From assembly GCA_964370965.1 (NCBI GenBank), contig CAYJLW010000013.1, positions 12,433-76,432 on the forward strand: 64,000 bases of DNA, given 5' to 3'. This document shows, one piece after another, positions 59,907-64,000 of this stretch. The number at the start of each line of letters is the position of its first letter. The first letter of the stretch is position 1. A program made the translations under genes and the position numbers. The DNA comes from CAYJLW01 sp964370965. Lineage in GTDB: Bacteria > Actinomycetota > Acidimicrobiia > UBA2766. The notes below the pieces were generated by a model. The model was not told where the DNA came from, ran no database searches, and saw only the letters and a program-made list of their open reading frames with translations.

Positions 59907-61235
59907 TCAGACGCGGGTGACGAGAGCGCGCTTCATGCCGCCCTTGGCGGCGAGCGTGCCGGGGGGGACCATCTCGACGCGGGCGCGGAACATGAGGCGG
60001 TTGCGGATCGCCGCCTCGACCTCGGCCCCGAGCCCCACGAGGTCGCCCGGGGAGTCGCCGTGCTCGACGCGCACGGGGACGGGGGGCTGCACCTGCGGGC
60101 CCGTGCCGGGCACCTCGATCTGGATCTCGCCCGTGACCCGGGGCCGGAAGCCGCCCACGACGTCCACGACGGCGCTCGGGAACACGTTCACCCCCTGGAC
60201 GATGAGCATGTCGTCGGCGCGGCCCACGCAGCGGATCCGGTACCCGCTGCGCCCGCAAGGGCACGCCTCGGTGTGCTCGATGCGGACGAGGTCGCCGATG
60301 CGGAAGCGGATCAGCGGGACGCATTCCCGCTCGATCGCCGTGTAGACGAGCTCCCCCACCACGCCGGGGCGCTCCTCGACCGGCTGCAGCGTGTCGGGGT
60401 CGAGGATCTCGGGGATGACGAGCCCCTGGCCGAGGAAGTGCATGCCCGCCTGGTGCTCGCACTCGCTCCAGATGTTCGTGCAGAAGTCCGCCGTTCCCAT
60501 GCCGTCGTAGACCCGGCACCCCCAGGTCTCCTCGATGCGGCGGCGCACGTCGGGTATGCCCGCCCCGGGCTCGCCGCCGAGGCCCATGTGGGACACCCCG
60601 AGGTCGGCGACGTCGAGGCCGAGCTCGTCCCGGGCGAAGTCCGCCAGGTACGTGACGAAGCTCGGCGTGGAGATCACGTAGTCGACGCCTGTCTGGGCGA
60701 GGACGGCGAAGGCCCGCCGGGGCTCGGTGTTGCCCCCCGGCAGGACGGTGGCACCGACGTGCTCGAGGCCCTCGTAGAAGCTCAGCCCGGCGATCCACCA
60801 GCTCATCATGAGCGCCACCCAGGACCTCGACCCCGGCCGCACACCCTGGGCCCAGACGGTGCGGGCGACGAGCTCGTTCCACATCCCGATGTCCGCCCGG
60901 GTGGCTCCCACGAGTACGGGCCGCCCGGTCGTGCCGCTCGACGCATGCACCCGGACGACATCCTCGAAAGGCACGCAGGCGTGGCCGCCCAAGGGCGGGA
61001 ACTCCTCCTGGGACTCCCTCACCTCGGCCTTCGTCGTGAAGGGGAGCGACCCGAGGTCGTCGCGGCCCACGGCGGCGACGTCGATGCCGGCAGCGGCGAA
61101 CTTGCGCTGGTACAGGGGGGAACGCCGGGCGACCCAGGCGAGCCGGCGACGGAGACGTTCGTCCTCCAGCCTGCGGAGCTCGTCGGCGCGGATCGTCTCG
61201 GCCGCCTCGTTCCAGCACGCCCGGCCTGAGCTCAC
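59907..61235 (-). CDS. phenylacetate-CoA ligase-like (PaaK-family) enzyme
   Basis: 442 residues from the GTG at 61235, overlapping the upstream stop (GTGA). Adenylate-forming signature VRVHASSGTTGRPVLVGAT, then GLGGEPGAG, CRVYDGMGTADF and LIRFRIGDLVRIEHTEACPCG, and the C-terminal GRADDMLIVQGVNVFPSAV typical of PaaK-type ligases. Activates a carboxylic acid to its CoA thioester with ATP; aromatic substrates are common in the family but not proven. Followed by a terminator-like hairpin and the importer operon. Confidence 0.88.
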   Translation of the reverse strand: MSSGRACWNEAAETIRADELRRLEDERLRRRLAWVARRSPLYQRKFAAAGIDVAAVGRDDLGSLPFTTKAEVRESQEEFPPLGGHACVPFEDVVRVHASSGTTGRPVLVGATRADIGMWNELVARTVWAQGVRPGSRSWVALMMSWWIAGLSFYEGLEHVGATVLPGGNTEPRRAFAVLAQTGVDYVISTPSFVTYLADFARDELGLDVADLGVSHMGLGGEPGAGIPDVRRRIEETWGCRVYDGMGTADFCTNIWSECEHQAGMHFLGQGLVIPEILDPDTLQPVEERPGVVGELVYTAIERECVPLIRFRIGDLVRIEHTEACPCGRSGYRIRCVGRADDMLIVQGVNVFPSAVVDVVGGFRPRVTGEIQIEVPGTGPQVQPPVPVRVEHGDSPGDLVGLGAEVEAAIRNRLMFRARVEMVPPGTLAAKGGMKRALVTRV

Positions 61236-61687
61236 CCGGCCCCCTGGGGGACGCGGAAGGCGGGCAGCCAGCGGGCCTCTTGGCCCTCGGCGGCGGGCGC
61301 CGGGGGCACCCGCAGCGGGACGAACTCGACGTCCCCGCCCACGGCGACGGCGGCCGGGTCGGTGTCCACGAGGAGCGTGAAGACCCGCACCGGGCCCACG
61401 TCGACGAGGGCGAAGACCGCCGGGGCGGCGAAGCCCGGGGGGAGGCCGACCTCCTGGACGGTGAAGCCCGCGACGACGCCCTGGCGGGGCAGGTCGGCCC
61501 ACTCGAGGTCCTCGGACAGGCAGCCCGGGCAGACCACCCGGGGCGGCCAGGAGGACTCCCCGCAGTCCCGGCAGCGGCTGGTGAGGAGGCGGCCGTCGGC
61601 CACCGCGCTCCAGAACTCGTGGATGCGGGTGTCGGCGGCGGTGGTGCGGGGATACGGGTCCATCGCCACCCAGCGGACGTCGTCCAT
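61232..61687 (-). CDS. DUF35 OB-fold/zinc-ribbon acyl-CoA-associated protein
   Basis: 151 residues. Zinc ribbon SRCRDCGESSWPPRVVCPGC (C-x2-C...C-x2-C) at about 38-57, then an OB-fold (GVVAGFTVQEVGLPPGF, ALVDVGPVRVFTLLVD). Such proteins form complexes with thiolase-like proteins and pass acyl-CoA intermediates, as in ChsH2/Ltp2-type systems. Its start shares one base with the thiolase stop, supporting a physical complex with that thiolase. Confidence 0.85.
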   Translation of the reverse strand: MDDVRWVAMDPYPRTTAADTRIHEFWSAVADGRLLTSRCRDCGESSWPPRVVCPGCLSEDLEWADLPRQGVVAGFTVQEVGLPPGFAAPAVFALVDVGPVRVFTLLVDTDPAAVAVGGDVEFVPLRVPPAPAAEGQEARWLPAFRVPQGAG

Positions 61688-62847
61688 CAGGCCCCCTCGT
61701 AGAGCATCACGACGTGCATGGCGGCCCCGCTGTTGTTGTGGGTGAGGCCGACGCGGGCGCCCTCGACCTGGCGCTCGCCCGCCTCCCCCCGGAGTTGGGC
61801 GAAGACCTCGCAGGCCTGGGCGACGCCGGTGGCGCCCAGGGGATGGCCGCAGCCCATGAGTCCGCCCCGCGGGTTCACCACTACGGACCCGCCGTAGTCG
61901 GAGCCGCCGTCGCGCAGGAACCCGACCTCGTCGCCGGGGCCGCAGAAGCCGAGCTCGGCATACGCGATGATCTCGGCGATCGAGAAGCAGTCGTGCACCT
62001 CCGCGAGGTCGACGTCGCCGGGGCCGATGCCCGCCATCTTGTAGGCGGCCTGGGCGGCGTCGGCCATCGCCGGCCACCGATGGAGGTCCCGGGGGAAGTT
62101 CCCCAGGTTGAAGGCGTCCACCGCTTGGCCGGTGCCCCGGATCCACACCGGCTTGTCGGTGATCTCGGGGACGAGCTCCTCGCCCACGAGGAGGACGGCG
62201 GCGGCGCCGTCGGTGATGGGCGAGCAGTGGAACAGCTTGAGGGGCTCGGCGATGACCCGGGAGCACTGGATCTCCTCGAGCGTGACAGGCTTGCGGAACT
62301 GGGCGTAGGGGTTGCGGGCGGCATTGCGACGGTTCTTCAGCGACACGAGGGAGAGGTCCTCGTCTGTAGTGCCGTAGGCCCGCTGGTGGGCCTGGGCGGT
62401 GAAGGCGAAGGCGGGCGGGGCGGCGAGGCCGTAGCTCGCCTCCCAGTCCCGGTCGGGGCCGAGGGCCATGTTGTGGGCGGCCTCCCCCTTCACGGCCACG
62501 TTCAGCTTCTCCACGCCGAGGACGAGGACGGCATCGGCGAGGCCCGCCCGGATGAAGGCATAGGCGTAGCGGATGCCCACCGTGCCGCTCTGGCACATGT
62601 GCTCGGTGCGGGCCGAGAGGCTGCGGGGCCGCAGCCCGAGAGTCTCGGCGGCGAGGACGGCGGTGTGGCTCTGGAATGCCGTGCGCTCGGGCATCACTGT
62701 GCCCACGACGAGGCCGTCCACACGGTCCTTGGGGAACTCCACGCTCGTCAGGGCGGCCCGCCCCGCCTCGGCGAGGAGCTCCCGGAAGGTCGCCTGGCGG
62801 ATCCCGAAGCGCGTGAGTCCGGCGGCGACGACGGCGACTTCACGCAT
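61687..62847 (-). CDS. thiolase-family protein (SCP-x/acetyl-CoA acetyltransferase-like)
   Basis: 386 residues. The reactive cysteine is in ARTEHMCQSGTVGIRYA; EVHDCFSIAEIIAYAELG and the C-terminal NPRGGLMGCGHPLGATG provide the remaining thiolase residues. This is the SCP-x-like branch that typically works with DUF35 proteins, either as a true thiolase or as an aldolase-like lyase. Position between a UroD-like gene and DUF35 in one tight operon suggests cleavage or condensation of an acyl-CoA made by the neighbouring ligase. Confidence 0.87.
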   Translation of the reverse strand: MREVAVVAAGLTRFGIRQATFRELLAEAGRAALTSVEFPKDRVDGLVVGTVMPERTAFQSHTAVLAAETLGLRPRSLSARTEHMCQSGTVGIRYAYAFIRAGLADAVLVLGVEKLNVAVKGEAAHNMALGPDRDWEASYGLAAPPAFAFTAQAHQRAYGTTDEDLSLVSLKNRRNAARNPYAQFRKPVTLEEIQCSRVIAEPLKLFHCSPITDGAAAVLLVGEELVPEITDKPVWIRGTGQAVDAFNLGNFPRDLHRWPAMADAAQAAYKMAGIGPGDVDLAEVHDCFSIAEIIAYAELGFCGPGDEVGFLRDGGSDYGGSVVVNPRGGLMGCGHPLGATGVAQACEVFAQLRGEAGERQVEGARVGLTHNNSGAAMHVVMLYEGA

Positions 62848-63726
62848 CTACCTGCGCCCTCCTGCCCGCCCCGCCTGGGCGCGCAGGGTCTCTCCGAGAG
62901 GGGCGGCCCCCAGGGCGCCGCACAGGGCCCCCGGGGGGGTGACGACAGCGGCACCGGCGAGGTCGGCGGTGCCGCCGGGGCGGGCGGCCACCCCCCAGAG
63001 CGGCCGCCCCGCCACGGCGGCGAGGACGTCGGGGGCGGCCTCGTCGACGACGAACGGGACCCTGCTCGCGCCCGGGGAGGCAGCCGCCGCCGCCCACGCC
63101 GGTTCCGGGTCGGTGAGGACGACCGCGCCCACCCCCCGGTAGAACGCCACGCTGCCCAACACCGGTGCCAGGTCCCGCGCCCAGGCCGCCGCGTCGGCGG
63201 GCGCGCCCCGGCCCTCCTGCACGAGCACCACCGACACCCCGGCGTCGAGGGCGAGGCGGACAGCGCCGTTGAGGGACTGCGCCCACTCCCCCGGCTCCCG
63301 CCCAGTGAGGGCGGCGAAGCGCTGCGTCCCCGTGACGGCGACGGCGACCGCGGTGGCCTCCGGGAGGATGTCGGCGAGGCGCCGGATCGCCTCCAGCGTG
63401 GGGCAGGCACGGGCGGCCGTCTCGACGTCGCCGGGCAACGGGCGGATCTCTCCGGCGGCCGCCTCCGGCGGAAACCCGGGCGCGGGCCGCAGGCCGGCGA
63501 GGGCGAGGTCCCAGCCGCTGCCGGTGTCCACGCACACGGCGTCCAGGGGCAGCGCCTTGGCGAGGTCGCGCAGCACGAGGCTGAGGCGCCCGGCGTCGCG
63601 CAGGAACTCCCCCGGCGCCCGCCCGTCCACCTCGGCGGCGAGACCGGCGAACATGGGCACGAACAGGGGCCGCACCGGTGGCCTCCCGGCGCGCAGGGCG
63701 TCGAGCACCTCAGCGGATGTCGTCAC
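62848..63726 (-). CDS. uroporphyrinogen-decarboxylase-like (UroD/methyltransferase superfamily) protein
   Basis: 292 residues from the GTG at 63726. PVRPLFVPMFAGLAAEVDG and GEFLRDAGRLSLVLRDLAKAL, then LDAVCVDTGSGWDL resemble the N-terminal half of UroD-family barrel proteins, which include heme enzymes and corrinoid methyltransferases. True HemE arginine and aspartate landmarks are not evident, so a heme role is unlikely. It is the first gene of the thiolase operon and may act on the same substrate. Assignment is by pattern only. Confidence 0.5.
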   Translation of the reverse strand: MTTSAEVLDALRAGRPPVRPLFVPMFAGLAAEVDGRAPGEFLRDAGRLSLVLRDLAKALPLDAVCVDTGSGWDLALAGLRPAPGFPPEAAAGEIRPLPGDVETAARACPTLEAIRRLADILPEATAVAVAVTGTQRFAALTGREPGEWAQSLNGAVRLALDAGVSVVLVQEGRGAPADAAAWARDLAPVLGSVAFYRGVGAVVLTDPEPAWAAAAASPGASRVPFVVDEAAPDVLAAVAGRPLWGVAARPGGTADLAGAAVVTPPGALCGALGAAPLGETLRAQAGRAGGRR

Positions 63727-63872
63727 GGCTGCGCCGCCCTACTGGTCATGGTGCCTCTCCCCTCTGGACGCTGGGACCCCACCGCCTCCCGGTGCCGACG
63801 CCCCACCCCTGGAACCTGGGATTCTGGACCACAGAACATCTTTCTGCAAACTAGCCCGTCTGCGGGCTTCCG
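63727..63872. other. upstream region of the thiolase operon
   Basis: No gene. Contains the shared promoter/operator element described at 63821-63852; between it and the UroD-like start there are about 95 bases of untranslated leader with no clear structure. Confidence 0.35.
63821..63852 (-). promoter_or_regulatory. promoter/operator element of the thiolase operon
   Basis: TTCTG-GACCA-CAGAA (63822-63836) is an inverted repeat within ATTCTGGACCACAGAAC, followed by TTTCTGCAAACT (63841-63852). On the minus strand TTGCAG is a plausible -35 with CAGAAT 17 bases on as a -10. The layout matches the element at 59741 base for base in spacing, so the two operons probably answer to one regulator. Confidence 0.65.
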
Positions 63873-64000
63873 TCAACGGCGAGGTCGTCCGGCAGCCTGC
63901 CACGGATCGACCAGCTCCGCCCCCGAGGACCGGAAGTCCTTGACGTCCGCGTGGCGAGCGGGAGGCCGAGGCCGATGGCGCGGCAGCGATGAGGGCGTCG
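63873..64000 (-). pseudogene. PIN-domain toxin fragment, frameshifted, cut by window edge
   Basis: On the minus strand the C-terminus of a VapC-type PIN domain can be read, but in three frames: DALIAA at the window edge, then AIGLGLPLAT, then DVKDFRSSGAELVDPW before a TGA at 63873-63875. The intact motif would be DALIAAxAIxLGLPLxTRNVKDF. Two small indels therefore separate the pieces. The upstream part lies outside the window, so whether an antitoxin is present cannot be said. Confidence 0.6.

Noticed and set aside
62848..63726. HemE, uroporphyrinogen decarboxylase of heme synthesis
   Set aside because: Only the general fold pattern is seen, HemE landmarks are missing and no other heme genes are near.

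Overview
The window is about 70% GC and gene-dense, with GTG starts and 4-bp ATGA/GTGA overlaps throughout. It has the actinobacterial gene order hisD-hisC-hisB-hisH-hisA-hisF-hisI-trpE, a CofD-type coenzyme F420 gene, a WS/DGAT acyltransferase and several COG1233 (phytoene-desaturase-like) flavoenzymes. This points to a high-GC Actinobacteriota member, possibly an Acidimicrobiia-like lineage; the lineage is inference, because no marker RNA gene is present. I see no rRNA, tRNA or CRISPR array.

Layout. (1) 0.3-6.0 kb: the decayed 3' part of a molybdopterin oxidoreductase gene, then a plus-strand operon of COG1233 oxidoreductase A, SCP2-like protein, COG1233 oxidoreductase B, SCP2-like membrane protein and cofD. 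(2) 6.1-16.9 kb, minus strand: a sugar-phosphate operon (HAD phosphatase, transketolase, transaldolase, Pgi, Gnd, Pgl, Zwf, SDR) flanked by genes with internal deletions (aldose epimerase at one end; MFS transporter and FAD/NADH-type oxidoreductase at the other). (3) 17.1-23.8 kb: a cytochrome b561/MsrP-like fusion, an SDR, an acetoacetate-decarboxylase-family gene and an intact molybdopterin oxidoreductase that runs into an extreme G/C homopolymer tract. (4) 23.7-25.05 kb: two PIN-domain toxin-antitoxin modules. (5) 25.4-29.3 kb: a second COG1233 pair (C, D) with a small partner. (6) 29.5-33.5 kb: a five-gene operon of a cysteine-rich SufR-like regulator, two polytopic membrane proteins, a SufT/DUF59 protein and a small protein, behind a perfect 10-8-10 inverted repeat. 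(7) 33.6-43.0 kb: mixed metabolic genes (Old Yellow Enzyme, DUF763, WS/DGAT, HypF, zinc alcohol dehydrogenase, MsrA), a frameshifted BrnT-like toxin with intact antitoxin, and an ISL3 transposase fragment. (8) 43.0-50.2 kb: the his-trpE operon. (9) 50.3-54.8 kb: housekeeping genes (hydrolase, Nth, GtrA, SixA-like, RlmN). (10) 54.9-63.7 kb: a branched-chain-type ABC importer (with fused LivG-LivF ATPases) beside a CoA-ligase, DUF35, thiolase and UroD-like operon. The two units share a promoter-proximal inverted-repeat element. A frameshifted PIN toxin ends the window.

How the parts fit. The two COG1233 clusters, each with two dissimilar flavoenzymes plus small partners, and the two molybdopterin oxidoreductase copies (one intact, one decayed) suggest a duplicated, undescribed redox module acting on hydrophobic substrates. 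The Liv importer and the acyl-CoA operon look like one co-regulated uptake and activation pathway. The many internally deleted or frameshifted genes at module edges suggest active genome remodelling, or in places assembly error.
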